From: Elephas maximus indicus
Lineage: Eukaryota; Chordata; Mammalia; Proboscidea; Elephantidae
Direction: 5' to 3'
Assembly: GCF_024166365.1 (NCBI RefSeq)
Contig: NC_064827.1
Coordinates: 10,581,001-10,645,000, forward strand
DNA length: 64,000 bases
Positions 43,785 through 54,819 of the stretch are shown one piece after another. The stretch's first letter is position 1, and the number at the start of each line of letters is the position of its first letter. Both the position numbers and the translations under genes were made by a program. The notes under the pieces are model-generated. The model made no database searches. It was not told the origin of the DNA and saw only the letters and a list, made by a program, of their open reading frames with translations.

Positions 43785-44560
43785 CTTCAAAATGAAAAAG
43801 GCATCATTACGAGGGATTCAGAAGACGATGAAAGAACATCTAGGTAATCTGAGCCAGTTCACATCTCTGGACCACAATAGGTCACATCTCTCGATATTGA
43901 AGGAGTTAGCAGGTAGAATTTTTGAGCCACTGCCAAAGGTGGTTGAGTAAATTTTAGAGTAGGAGATATTCCAGAAGACCAGAGACACGCAATGTTCTTC
44001 CATGTAACTTCTGAGAAAGTCAGATTCCTAGGACTATCAGTATATGAAATGATCCCTTGCAAAAACTCAGAATTATTATCATGTAAATGGTTTATGACTC
44101 CATAGAAGAGATTGCCTTGATCCCCAGGGACCAACATAAATTTCTTAATGTGTGGTGACCAAGTTGTCACGTTTCCCTTTTTGACTGGGTTTCTGGGTTG
44201 TTACAGAATGAGCATGGCACAGACACCGAGGCATTTACAGAAATCTCTCCCAGGTCCTCTTACCTACACAACAGAGAAAAGTTGGACGATGACAGAATAA
44301 TTAAATACAGTCACAGCTGATTCTATTCATGTACCATAGCACGGTTAATGACTGAATGTCAGACAACCTGGGAAGACCTTGGGGTTTTTCCTTGATCCCA
44401 AGTTAAAAAAGATTCTTAGGACTTGGATGGAAATCTTAAAAAAATATATGTATTATGTCGCTGATGACTCAAACTTCAATGCATTAGCTAAGTCTGTAGA
44501 ATAAAGATCCATAGTCTCACCAATTATGAAAATGGGCCACAACCAATCAGAAAAATTTTA
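43785..44560 (+). mobile_element. CR1/L3-like LINE, fossil RT region
   Basis: The translated sense strand has the Leu-Lys-Glu-Leu-Ala-x-x-Ile-x-Glu-Pro-Leu stretch (about 43,898-43,935) typical of CR1/L3 ORF2 before the RT core. Frameshifted matches follow, ending in an Ala-Asp-Asp triplet at 44,460-44,468 that corresponds to the RT catalytic motif. The residue before it is Val, and many stops intervene. Such LINEs died before the placental radiation, so strong decay is expected. Confidence 0.65.
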
Positions 44561-44566
44561 CCAGCG

Positions 44567-44985
44567 TCTTAGTTATCTAGTGCTGCTGTAACAGGAATAC
44601 CACAAGTGGGTGGCTTTAACAAAGAGAAATTTGTTTTCTCACAGTTCAGGAGGCTAGAAGTCCAATTTCAGGGCACTGGCCCTAGGGGAAGGTTTTCTCT
44701 TTCTCCTGGCTCTGAGAGAAGGTTCTTGTCTCTTTGTAGCTCTATTCCTTGGCAGTCGTGGTGGTCTTCATGTGGCACACCATCTGTCCTCCCCCACCTC
44801 TATTGGCTCTTCTGTCCTATTTCTATCTCAAAGGTGATTGGCTTAGAACATAACCCAACCTGATATGACCTCTTAACATAACAAAGAAAACTCATTCCCA
44901 AATGGGATTATAACCACAGGTATAGAGTTTAGGATTTACTACATATATTTGGGGGGGGGGGATACAATTTAATCCATAACAACCA
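44567..44985 (-). mobile_element. MLT1-type LTR
   Basis: Antisense: gtcttagttatctagtgctg, aataccacaagtgggtggct, gttttctcacagttcaggag, ... gaggat-like end with tttggggggggggatacaat. Confidence 0.87.
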
Positions 44986-45179
44986 GAAATAATGAGAATT
45001 TTTAAAAAGTCAGTTGCACAAATACAGATGGAGAGATAACACACCGGTAAGAGCAGAGCACATGAAAATATCAAGTCAGACTGTTTGCAAACTTGACAGG
45101 AATGAGAAGTGAGGAGATTGCCAAAGAAAGCTCGTGCATTCAGCGGCATGATGAGAAATAGAGTCTGGGTCACCCAAGA

Positions 45180-45341
45180 TGGTGGTGGTGTTGGGTGCTG
45201 TCCAGTCGATTCTGACTCATGGCGATCCCACGTGACAGAGTAGAACTGCCCCATGGGGTTTTCTAGGCTGTATTCTTTACAGGCACAGATTGCCAGGAAC
45301 CAACTCAATGGCAACAGGGTTTTTTTTTTTTTTTTTTTGGT
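45180..45341 (-). mobile_element. AfroSINE, antisense 3' half fused to a sense tail
   Basis: Antisense part to about 45,297: ggtgctgtccagtcgattct, cacgtgacagagtagaactg, gattgccagg. It changes abruptly to a sense tail (aaccaactcaatggcaacag) and an 18-bp T-run. Confidence 0.85.
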
Positions 45342-45344
45342 AGT

Positions 45345-45618
45345 TATCAAATACAATCAACGGTTTTTGCTTTTGTTCTTACAGAGCGTAGTGTATTATA
45401 CCTCTGTCTGTTTTATATTATTAGATTCAGTTCTCAAGAGTTAAAGTTCTCTAACTGAGGGGTACACAAGTACGGTTCTTGATCCATTTCGGGTGCCTTT
45501 ATTTTGACTAACAGACTGAAGAAGAGAGGTCATTTCAACACACTGTGTTCCTTCCTGAAACCTTTAAAATATTTAAGAATTCCTCATTTATATTTTAACA
45601 TCTAATTTCAGCCTTCTT
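45345..45618. other. Unique sequence
   Basis: Nothing recognised. Confidence 0.5.
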
Positions 45619-45621
45619 CTT

Positions 45622-45835
45622 AAACCAAAAAAATCAAACCCGTTGCCATCGAGTCGATTCTGACTCATGGAGACCCTGTGTGTTACAGAGTAGAACTGCT
45701 CTGTAGAGTTTTCTTGGCTTTATGGAAGCAGGTTGCCAGGACTTTCTTCTGCGGCACCATTGGGTGGATTTGAACTACCAACATTCCAGTTTGTAGTCAA
45801 GCACAAACCATTTGTGACACCCAGGGTCCGCCATA
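45622..45835 (-). mobile_element. AfroSINE, older/long mix
   Basis: Antisense: ccgttgccatcgagtcgatt, tgtgtgttacagagtagaac, tggaagcaggttgccagga, ggcaccattgggtggattt. Confidence 0.9.
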
Positions 45836-46530
45836 GGGCTCCTCTCAACACAAAAGCCATTTTGGTGGGAGGAATATTTTGTAGCTTGAGATGCCTCAGG
45901 TTGTAGTTCTTTGAAGCCTTGTCTAAGTTCCTCCCTTGGCTTCTTCTGCTCTGATTTTTCCCACTGTGAGCATTTTTGCATGTTCAATGCTTATCTTAGG
46001 CACTTCCTACTCCATTGTGCTCATGCACGCTCTAGGCTTCACCGTAAATCCATGTGTACAACCTGTGTCAGGTTTTTAGTCTAGACTTGTTACTGCGTAA
46101 CCCAGGAGACCAATACAGTGCCTGACCTGCATGCACCCTGCCCGCCAGGAGTGGATCTTGAGTTCACGCCTTATGCTCTTGGTTAGCACATCGGCCAGGA
46201 AATGAGCTTCCTGGTGTGGCCCTGACCAGGCGGACAGTCTCTTTGCTTATCTCAAAGACAGTAGTTGACTTCACCATCTGCCCACCTGCGGCCAGTCCTT
46301 CCCAGGGACTATGTCCTTGGGAGCCAGCTCCCCACTCCTTGCCTAGAGCATGTTCCCAGCCCAACCAGAAGATAAGCAGAGCCAAATAGGAAGCCACGTC
46401 TTTGTGGCCTCAGGTCCTTCTGTGCAGGTGTTTGTATTGAATGTCTAGAATGTCTAAACGTGTTCCCTTAAGAATGAAAGGCCTTGGAGTCCGTCTTGCT
46501 GTCAGGTTTAGATGGTGTTTTGTTCCTAGC
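45836..46530. other. Unique sequence
   Basis: The minus strand frame 46,164-46,397 has no recognisable domain. Nothing else seen. Confidence 0.5.
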
Positions 46531-46532
46531 AA

Positions 46533-46714
46533 CGACGAACCAACCATTGCTGTCAGGTCCATCCCGATTCAGAGTGACCCTATGGGACAGAATAGAACTG
46601 TCCCATAGGGTTTCCTAGGCTGTAATCTTTACAGAAGCAGAGTGGCTGGTGGGTTCGAACCACCGATCTTTTGGTTAGCAGCTGAGCATTTTAACCACTG
46701 GGCCACCAGGGCTC
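46533..46714 (-). mobile_element. AfroSINE, long with internal deletion
   Basis: Antisense: ccattgctgtcaggtccatc, gtaatctttacagaagcag, then gagtggctggtgggttcg; head ggccaccagggctc. Confidence 0.92.
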
Positions 46715-46899
46715 ACTATTTATGCATAGGAAGCACTGAAAGCCTTTAGGACATGGGTGCTTTCAAGGAGTGTTTTCAGTCCGTCAGATTTCTGTACACG
46801 TATTTTTGGATTTGATAAATGTCAGGCAATTCTAGTACAGCTTGAAACAATGGGATGTAAGCAAAGTGGCTGCTCTGTGTGTAGTGATAACAGTACTGC

Positions 46900-47105
46900 C
46901 ACCAGTTGCCACTGAGTCCATTCTGACCCACGGCACCCCCTGTGTGTCAGAGCAGAACTGTGCTCCATAGGGTTTTCAATGGCTGATTTTTTGGAAGTAG
47001 ATTGCCAGGCCTTTCTTCCAAGGTGCCTCTGGGTAGACCTGAACTTTCAACCTTTTGGTTAGCAGCTAAGCATGTTAAATGTTTTCATCACCCAGGGACT
47101 CCTAT
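46900..47105 (-). mobile_element. AfroSINE, older type, in duplicated block (copy A)
   Basis: Antisense: gttgccactgagtccattct, gtgtgtcagagcagaactgt, aaggtgcctctgggtagac, head tcacccagggactcc. Preceded by unique-looking sequence that recurs before the SINE at 47.7 kb. Confidence 0.9.
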
Positions 47106-47147
47106 ATTTATAAATAGCAAGTATAAAACATTTAGAATATGGTTGTC

Positions 47148-47578
47148 TTTTATTATTATTATTTTATTGTGCTTTAGGTGAAAGTTTATAGCTCAAATTA
47201 GTTTCTCATTCAAAAATCTATACACAACTTGTTTTGTGACATTGGTTGCAGTCCCCACAATGTGTCAGCACTCTCCCCCTTTCCACCCCAGGTTCCCCGT
47301 GTCCATTCACCTAGTTTTCCTGTCCCTTCCTGCCTTCTCATCTTGCTTTTGGGCAGAAGTTGCCCAATTTGGTCCACATGTTTGATTGAACTAAGAAGCA
47401 CGTTCCTCCCATGTGTTATTGTTTGTATGACAGGCCTGTCTAATCTTTGTCTGAAAAGTGGGCTTTGGGAGTGGCTTCAGTTCCGAGTTAGCAGGGAGTC
47501 TGGGGGCCGTAGTCTCGGGGGTTCCTCTAGCCTCTGTCAGACCAAGAAGCCCGTTCTCTTTTTGTGAATTTGAATTTT
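47148..47578 (-). mobile_element. LINE-1 3' end
   Basis: Antisense L1 3' UTR: tattgtgctttaggtgaaag, ttcaaaaatctatacacaac, gcactctccccctttccacc. It lies between the two copies of a local duplication. Confidence 0.92.
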
Positions 47579-47717
47579 TGTTCTCCGTTTTGGAATATAA
47601 GTGTTTCTAAAGGGCATTTGCAGTCTGTCTGATTTCTCTGCGCATCTTTTTGGACCTGTAAGCAATTCTAACACAGCCTGAAGCTAAGTAGCTGTTGTTT
47701 CATCAATAACAGCCCTA

Positions 47718-47928
47718 CCACCACCAGTTACTGTGGACTCGACAATGACTCGTGGCGCCCCCATGTGTGCCAGAGTGGAACTGTGCTCCACAGGGCTTTC
47801 AATGCCTGATTTTTTTGGCAGTGGATCGCCAGGCCTTTCTTCCGAGATGCCTCTGAGAGGACTTGAACCACCAGCCTTTCAGCTAGCAGCTAAGCAGCTT
47901 AACCTTTTGCCCCACCTGGGGTCTCTAA
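47718..47928 (-). mobile_element. AfroSINE, older type, in duplicated block (copy B)
   Basis: Antisense: tactgtggactcgacaatga, gtgtgccagagtggaactgt, gagatgcctctgagaggac, head ccccacctggggtctc. Confidence 0.9.
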
Positions 47929-48290
47929 TAACAGCAGAGTGAAATTCCCATCTCTTCCCTGTCATCTCAGAGGTGCCCAGCAGAAGGACAGAGGTGCCCT
48001 TTGCTGCACCCCCCCCCCCCCCGAAAGGTCTTGGAGGCGGGCTTCCATGCAATGCAGGAATGAAACCTTGTCTCCAGGACTTCCGGCTCAGTGGCACTGA
48101 TGACATCGGCAGGGCTCCTGTAGCAGCTGGGTTGTTTACATACCATAAAACTATGATATGGCTTGCGGCAAATATTTACTGAGCAAGAAGCCTAGGTGTG
48201 CACAGAGAGGCCTGCTCCTTCCTGGTCGAGTGTTTCCTTGTGGAGTTCGTTTGTTCCGGACTCTGGAGGCAGACTCATGTCAGGGGAACA
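47929..48290. other. Unique sequence with poly-C run
   Basis: C-run at about 48,008-48,022. Nothing else recognised. Confidence 0.5.
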
Positions 48291-48291
48291 G

Positions 48292-48395
48292 ACCGTAAAA
48301 GTTGCAAGACCTGAGTTCCAGCCATAGCTTGGCTCATTGTCCACTAGTTAGTTGTAAGATGCCAGGCTCATAAGTGACTTGATGGGCCTGAGATG
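48292..48395 (+). mobile_element. MIR element
   Basis: cctgagttccagccatagct and ttagttgtaagatgcc fit MIR, truncated by the SINE fragment that follows. Confidence 0.55.
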
Positions 48396-48399
48396 CTTT

Positions 48400-48491
48400 C
48401 TTGCTCCTTGGAAACCTTATAAGGCAGTTCTACTCTGTCCTGTAGGGTCGCTATGTGTCGAAATTGACTTGATGGCAACGGGCATACAACA
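48400..48491 (+). mobile_element. AfroSINE, 3' half (short type)
   Basis: ttgctccttggaaaccttat, ggcagttctactctgtcctg, gtcgaaattgacttgatggc. The head is absent. Confidence 0.88.
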
Positions 48492-48525
48492 AGTCTGTAA
48501 GGACGCCTAGCTTTAATATATTTAG

Positions 48526-48718
48526 TTAAAAACCCAGTTGCTGTCAAGTTGATTCTGACTCATGGTGACCCGTGTGTATCACAGCAGAACCGTGTACCAC
48601 AGGGTTTTCAGTGGCTGATTTTCCAGAAGAGATCACCAGGCTTTTCTTCTGAGGTGCTTGCGGTTAGACTCAAGCCTCTGACCTTTTGATTAACAACTGA
48701 GCATGTTAGCAGGATTCT
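48526..48718 (-). mobile_element. AfroSINE, older type
   Basis: Antisense: gttgctgtcaagttgattct, gtgtatcacagcagaaccgt, gaggtgcttgcggttagac. The head is lost after gagcatgtta. Confidence 0.88.
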
Positions 48719-49110
48719 TGGTATTTCTAATTAGTATTTCCAAGTGCCGTTTCACCCCTTAGTGTATAATGACTCAACCATTTGCCCAATCTTAGAAAAT
48801 ACAGCAAATTATAAAGAAAAAAATACAGCCAGTTATTTCATGACCCAGGTAAAATCATAATTAATGTTTCAGTCTGTTCTCTGCCAGTCATTTTTTCTAA
48901 ACACATGTAGTAATAATGTGTAAAACATAGCATATACATGTATTTTGAAGCCAGATACTTTTACATAGAATGACTCGCTTCACTTAACGTTGTATCCTGA
49001 GCTGTTTCCTGTGTACTCTGAGTAGTGCTTAGAGTTTTTATGCAAAACCAGATTCTTTTGGAAATTTCTTCAGTTTCTTCTGAATTTTTCATACTGGAGA
49101 CAATGTTATA
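48719..49110. other. Unique A/T-rich sequence
   Basis: Partly L1-like wording (gaatgactcgcttcacttaa, ctgtttcctgtgtactc), but not enough to assign. Confidence 0.45.
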
Positions 49111-49114
49111 GGCA

Positions 49115-49622
49115 TCTGTCTTAGTCATCTAGTGCTGCTGTCACAAAATACCACAGGTGGATGGCTTTAACAAAGTTTATTCTCTCACAGCCTAGTAGGC
49201 TAGAAGTCCAAATTCAGGGCCTCGGCTCCAGGGGAAGGCTTTCCCTCTCTGCTTGCTCTGGAGGAAGGTCCTTGTCATTAATCTTCCTGTGGTCAAGGGG
49301 CTTCTCAGCTCAGGAACCTCTGGTCCAAAGGACATGCCCTGCTCCTGGCACTGCTTTCTCAGTGGTATGAGGTCCCTGTATCTCTCTGCTTGCTTCTCTC
49401 TTTTATATCTCAAAAGAAATTGGCTTAAGATGCTATCTAATCTTATAGATTTCATCAATATAACTGCCACTAATCTACCTCATTACATCATAGTGATAGG
49501 ATTTATAACACATAGGGAGATCAAATCAGACGACAAACGGTAGACGGTCACACACTACTGGGAATCATAACCTAGCCAAGTTGACAGGTATTTTGGGGGG
49601 ACGCAGTTCAATCCATGACAGC
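49115..49622 (-). mobile_element. MLT1-type LTR, nearly complete
   Basis: Antisense: gtcttagtcatctagtgctg, gtggatggctttaacaaagt, ggcttctcagctcaggaacc, tctgcttgcttctctctttt, cctagccaagttgacaggta, cagttcaatccatgaca. The best-preserved LTR in the window. Confidence 0.88.
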
Positions 49623-49624
49623 AT

Positions 49625-50295
49625 CTTCCAAACTCAACACACTCGGCTTGTGAGCATCCTGTCAGTGCAAGCCTCCAGGTAATGCCGTTGTAAAGGAGCA
49701 GCAGCGCGGGGTAATCCGGAGCCAGTTCATCCCTTCTTGCTGCCCACTGCAGGTGTACAGGCTGCTGCCGCCAGGGTCCCGCCGCAGGATGATGGACAAC
49801 CCCTACAAAACTGCATCGGCTCATGATCCAGCAGTGTGCCACATGACCTCCGCAAATCGTCATTTGTTTGCCTACACGCAGGTGACATGGTCTGACTCTG
49901 GGCAGGCTGTAAAGGAGGAGGACTTGGTGACCAAAGTTCTTCTTTCTGTGCCCTGGTCCTCAGACTCCACCCTGCATGTCCTTTCTTTGACACCTCTTCC
50001 CCTTCCCCCCCTGCCCTATTATCTCTTTCTTCTCTGTGGACTGGTTGCATTTTGCTCATGCTGCTGATAAAGTCCTTATCACATGTTGTTAACTGGGAGT
50101 TGGGTGGCAGTTGTTGGGTGTGAGGAGGAACAGGGTAGGTGACGTGACCCTACTAATAAGAAGTTGACTTCTCCATACTTTTTCTACCAGTACGTTCCAA
50201 AGTCGAAAGATGGTCCTCTCTAAGATTAGAGGAGCTTGCGGAGCTGAAATGTTACTAAATGTTAGAAAACCAGTGTCTTCCGTGTGTATGTATGT
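49625..50295. other. Unique sequence
   Basis: Short overlapping frames on both strands, no domain recognised. Confidence 0.5.
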
Positions 50296-50302
50296 ATTTG
50301 GG

Positions 50303-50468
50303 GGGGCCTGGTGGTGCAGTGGTTAAGAACTTGTCTGCCAACCAAAAGGTCGGCAGTTTGAATCCACCAGCCGCTCCTTGGAAACCCTATGGGGTAGTTC
50401 TTGTCTGTCCTATGGGGTCAATATGAGTTGAAATAGACTTGATGGCAATGGGTTTAATGGGTTTTTGG
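50303..50468 (+). mobile_element. AfroSINE, short
   Basis: ggggcctggtggtgcagtgg, gccgctccttggaaaccct, gttgaaatagacttgatggc. Confidence 0.93.
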
Positions 50469-50757
50469 GGACTTATGTGTGGCATTTCAACTGCATGATA
50501 GATTAGATTGGTTTGGCAGGCTTGCTTGAAACTGAAACACCAGAGAGCATGTATTAGGAAATCCTACATTAAGTGGGACGTTTTCCTTCATCACTAGACA
50601 CTCTCTCAGGACCCTTCTGACTCTAAAATTCTATGATTTATAGCATTGTTTCTGTGGGAAAATGCACTCCAAGTCCCAAACAACTGAGCTTTGGATCGCA
50701 ATTACTCTTAGGGTTGTGAACTGACCCACACGTACCATCATCTTTAAATAAGCAGGT

Positions 50758-50963
50758 GAACCAAACCAAACCCGTTGCCATCCAGTTGTTTCCGACTCAG
50801 AGTGACCCCATAGGATGGAGTAGAACCGTCCCATGAGGTTTCCAAAGCTGTAATCTTTACAGAAGCAGCCAGCCACATCTTTCTCCTGCAGAGCAGCTGG
50901 TGGGTTGGAACCACTGACCTTTTGGTTAGCAGCTGAGCACTTAACCACTGCACCACCAGGGGA
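50758..50963 (-). mobile_element. AfroSINE, long
   Basis: Antisense: cgttgccatccagttgtttc, gtaatctttacagaagcag, cacatctttctcctgcag, head ctgcaccaccagggg. Confidence 0.94.
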
Positions 50964-50992
50964 GGTAGGTGTATGTAATTTATTTTATTTAT

Positions 50993-51452
50993 AGGTAGAT
51001 AGCTGCCATCCAGTTGACTCCAACTTACGGCAACCTTACATACAACCGAATGAAACCTTGCCTGGTCCCGCGTCATCCTCGCAATAGCCAGCATGCCGGA
51101 GGCCATCGTTGTGGCCACTGTGCCAGTCCAGTCCATCTCTCCGAGAATCTCCCTTGCCCTCACTGGCCCTCTGCTTCACCAAACATGATGTTTCCTCCAG
51201 TGATTGATGCCTCCTGATGTCATGTCCAAAGCAAGTGAGGTCGACAATGTGCCGTTGTGATCTGTGGAGTTTTCATTGGCTAAGTTCCAGAAGTAGACTG
51301 CCAGGCCTTTCTTCCTAGTCTGTCTTAGCCTGGAAGCTCCACTGAAACCTGTCCACCACGGGTGACCCTGCTGGTATTTGAAATACTGGTGGCATAGCTT
51401 CCAGCTTCATAGCAACGTGCAAGTCACTAAAGTACAATAAGCTGACAGGTGG
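50993..51452 (-). mobile_element. RTE-derived non-autonomous element
   Basis: Antisense: gctgccatccagttgactcc, caccaaacatgatgtttcct, then the shared body tttcattggctaagttccag, ttcctagtctgtcttagcct, gtttcc-free end catagcaacgtgcaagtcac. Confidence 0.83.
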
Positions 51453-51494
51453 TGGGCTTTATCCGTAGATAACAGCAATAGCACAAACAGCGAC

Positions 51495-51605
51495 TGTTTG
51501 AGCACTTACTGTGTGTCTTCCTCTGGGTAGGCATTATTATCTCAATTTTACAGATGAGGGAGCTGAAGCCCAGCAGAGCCAAGACATGACTCCAGCCCCG
51601 TCCAG
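51495..51605 (-). mobile_element. MIR element
   Basis: Antisense core: cttactgtgtgtcttcctct, attatctcaattttacagat, gagggagctgaagcccagc. Confidence 0.72.
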
Positions 51606-52028
51606 CTCCACATCTTATCACTTATCCTCCCTGGTGGCTGGTGCCTTGCAACTCTGTGCTAGCAAGGGTTTCCTCTTTTTGCCTCGCCCCTGAAGTTCCT
51701 TCCATGGAAGAGGGGAAAGTTAATTCTTTTAAAATCTCTAGTTTAAAGCGGTGTTACTCCCTTTGAGAGACTGGAAACGTCAGTTCACTTTGGTCTAGTC
51801 AGATTCCGTGAGGGATCTGGTAGTGGGAAATGAGCAGTGGACATAGCCCCAGAGGCCTGTAGACAGAGTAGCCTTGGGAAAACCTTGTAGAAAAAAATAA
51901 CACATATTCAGTTACAAGATTAAAAGATGCATACTAAAAAATAGTCTGTAGAGGCTTAAACGGGGGAAGCAACAATGACAGAAAGCAGGCCCCTCTTTTT
52001 TAAAAAACATATTTATTTACAGAATTCC
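51606..52028. other. Unique sequence
   Basis: Nothing recognised. Confidence 0.5.
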
Positions 52029-52032
52029 CATG

Positions 52033-52247
52033 AAGAGTCCCTGAGTGGTGCACACTGTTAAACGCTCAACTATTAACTGAAAGGTTGGAGGTTCGAGTCC
52101 ACCCAGAGGCACCTCAGAAAAAAGGCCTGGCGATCTGCTACCAAAAGGTCATAGCTTTGAAAACCCTATGAAGGCACAGTTCTACCCTATGTACATGTGG
52201 TCGCCATGAGTTGGAATGAACTCAGCAGGCAGCTAACAACAACAGCA
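52033..52247 (+). mobile_element. AfroSINE, older type
   Basis: gagtccctgagtggtgcaca, gaggcacctcagaaaaaagg, ctatgtacatgtggtcgcca, then cagctaacaacaacagc. Confidence 0.9.
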
Positions 52248-52255
52248 TGTGCCCT

Positions 52256-52443
52256 GCAACCCCTGGGTGGTACACATGAGTAGCATGCTTAGCTGCCAAC
52301 CGAAAGGTTGGGGGTTCGAGTCTACCGAGAGGTACCTCAGAAGAAAGGCCTGGCAATCTACTTTCAGAAAACCAGCCATTGAAGACACTGTGGAGCACAC
52401 ATGGGGCCACCATGACTAGATGATGCTAGGTTTTTTTTTTTTT
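52256..52443 (+). mobile_element. AfroSINE, older type
   Basis: caacccctgggtggtacaca, gggttcgagtctaccgagag, gaagaaaggcctggcaatct, acacatggggccaccatgac; T-run at end. Tandem with the preceding copy. Confidence 0.9.
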
Positions 52444-52444
52444 T

Positions 52445-53675
52445 ATTCACTTAAGCCTCACTTGAAATGTGAGCCAGGCTGTTCAGTGTTGGTTCATTCA
52501 CTCATCAACCATCAGATGTTTATTGAACCCTCCACTCTAACAGGTTCCTTGTTAGGCATCTAAACCAAAACCAAACCTCTTGCCATTGAGCCGTGCAAAA
52601 GTCATGAGATATGGACTCTGCCTCCAAGGAGCTCAGAACCCAGTGGACGGCAGGCCTGGAAATCTTTAGGTCCTCCACTTTGTAATTTTGAAATAGCACA
52701 ACTGCCAAAATTTAAAAATTAAATAAAAAGTTTAAAGACTTTTTTTTATAAATGATCCTGATTTCAAGTGAGCACGTGTATGAGAAGGAACTGGTCTTAC
52801 ACAGCGCAGAGTTGCTAAGTGATCCTTCCAGTTGCATGTAGACACGGCCGGTGTGTGTTGAGCTGCCAAGACCCACGGCCATGAATTGGTGCTGAAAGGG
52901 TTGACTTTTGCACCATTTTGGCCCAAGTGCTGTTTTTTTGAAGGTGAGTTCTGTTTCACGTTTTATCGCCCTTCCTGCTGAGATTTGCTTTTCCTGGCAC
53001 GTAAGGAAATGCAGAGAGGCCGCCATGCTATGATAGATACGCCTTGGGGTTTACTACTGAGTGCCAAGAAGGCTCTGGGTGATGCTGAAGATGAGGACTC
53101 ATGAGGCTTCAAGTTGGGATCTCAGTTGGCCCCTTTCACAAAGATTTGAGTTGAGTAGGGGCAGGGGTCCTTCGGAATCAAGATTGTCTCCCCGGAAGAG
53201 GAAGAGGAGGTTTAGGGAACAAGAGCCACTGACGTGGGGGATTGGTCAGTGCCCCAAGTGAACAGCTGTGGAAGGCTCCTCATGGCCTGTCAAAGGTTGG
53301 GGTGTGGGGGTGTGTTACAAGGTGAACCCAGAAACCACAGTGATCTTTGTGTCCAAGCTGGGGCCTGGTGGACCTCATTCTTGGAAACTATGCAGTGTTC
53401 TGCTGGGGGCGGCTCTGTGTGTAATCTGCCACGAACAGATAGATTTCACAGGATGCCATCCAAAAGCAACTTTATCTAGCCCACCACACTCCCGTCAAAC
53501 TTCACTCGGCGGAAAGTATTTCCCCTGTTCTGGATGAAAACACATCCCGTGACTATTCTGATTCCTCTTAGGTAATAAAATGTCCCGTGTAATTTGCCAA
53601 ATTCTTAACATGTCCAATGCCACAGAGTCCTCAAAGCTTCCAACTTCATTCATATTTGCAACTGCTGCCCTTACC
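52445..53675. other. Unique sequence, no gene recognised
   Basis: The longest repeat-free part of the intron after 22 kb. The minus strand frame 52,712-53,026 (104 codons) has no recognised domain. Confidence 0.5.
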
Positions 53676-53678
53676 CCA

Positions 53679-53882
53679 AGGAGTCCTGGTGGCACAGTGG
53701 TTAAGCGCTTGGCTGCTAACTGAAAGGTCAGTGGTTCGAACCCACCAGGTGCTCCACATGAGAAAGATGTGGTGGTCTGCTTCCATCCAGATTACAGCCT
53801 TGGAAGCCCTATGGGGTGGTCCTACTCTGTCCTATTGGGTTGCTAGGAGTCAAAATCGACTCGATGGCAATGGGTTTTTTAA
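53679..53882 (+). mobile_element. AfroSINE, long
   Basis: aaggagtcctggtggcacag, gagaaagatgtggtggtctg, aggagtcaaaatcgactcga. Confidence 0.94.
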
Positions 53883-53883
53883 C

Positions 53884-54037
53884 GGGCACTTGGTGGCACA
53901 GTGGTTAAGTATTTGGCTGCTACCAAAATGCTGGCAGTTTGAATCTAACAGCCACTCCTTGGAAACCCTGTGGGGCAGTTCTACTCTGTCGCTGAGTTGG
54001 AATTGACTCGACGGCAATGGGTTTGGATTTTTGTTTG
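53884..54037 (+). mobile_element. AfroSINE, short
   Basis: gggcacttggtggcacagtg, gccactccttggaaaccct, gttggaattgactcgacggc. It begins within 3 bp of the previous copy's tail. Confidence 0.93.
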
Positions 54038-54089
54038 GTCCCCCAGCTAAGACCGGTAATAGGGAGGGGGGGTGTGGTTAGGCACTTTC

Positions 54090-54298
54090 TTTCTTGGGCT
54101 GACCCTTACTCATGGTGACCCCTTGCATGACAGAATAGAACTGTGCTTCACAGGCTTTTTCAATGGCTGGTGTTTTGGAAGCAGATTGCCAGGCCTTTCT
54201 TCCAAGGCACCTATGGGTGGGCTGGAACCTCCCAACTTTCGGTTAGCAGCTGAGCAGGTTAACTGTTTGCACCACCCCCCACCCCCCAGGGACTCTCT
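54090..54298 (-). mobile_element. AfroSINE, older type
   Basis: Antisense: ttactcatggtgaccccttg, gacagaatagaactgtgctt, aaggcacctatgggtgggc, head ending in a C-rich run (accaccccccaccccccagg). Confidence 0.9.
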
Positions 54299-54299
54299 C

Positions 54300-54815
54300 T
54301 TTTGTTTACTCAGTAGCTATTTATTGCTTGTGGGTTGGAGTTGGGGTGGGTTTGGGAGAAGGAACAGGAAGGAGCACAGGAAACTGTACTTGGCAGGTGG
54401 CACCATAGGAGAGCTGGCTTTGTTTTGTGGGTGTTTAAAGCTGATTGTTTCTCTCCTGGGGAGCTTTGTGGGTTCTTCAGGGACATACCTCCTGCTGTTT
54501 CTGGGACCTCTTATCTCCAGTTTCCTTCGTGTGGCTGCTGTACTCTCGTCAGCCTCCTTGTAGGCCCCCTTCTCCGTCTCTAGGAAGCCCACTGATCCAC
54601 TCGAACGTCTGTCTGCTGGCTTCCATTGTGATCCAGGTAGCCCTTGCTGGGCAGAGCCCCACGGATCCCCCTGCATACTCATGGTGTGGTTCTTGCTGGC
54701 CCATGGAGATGCATATCCCCTGCTTCCTTAAATTGGGAGTGCAGGCAGATCCCAGTGGAGCAGTTCTGTCCTTGGCTTGTCAACCAGCTTGAGCCAGCCT
54801 ATCTCCAAAAACAAA
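54300..54815. other. Unique sequence
   Basis: Several overlapping open frames on both strands (up to 163 codons, partly in the SINE upstream), none with a recognisable domain. Confidence 0.45.
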
Positions 54816-54819
54816 CAAA

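Noticed and set aside
44892..45356. 154-codon minus strand frame
   Set aside because: Composed of SINE and MLT1-derived sequence with Lys and Ile runs from poly-A and T tracts.
54072..54792. Overlapping + frames of 82-163 codons suggesting a small membrane protein
   Set aside because: The first part is antisense SINE. Frames overlap on both strands without splice or start support, and hydrophobic stretches arise from T-rich sequence.
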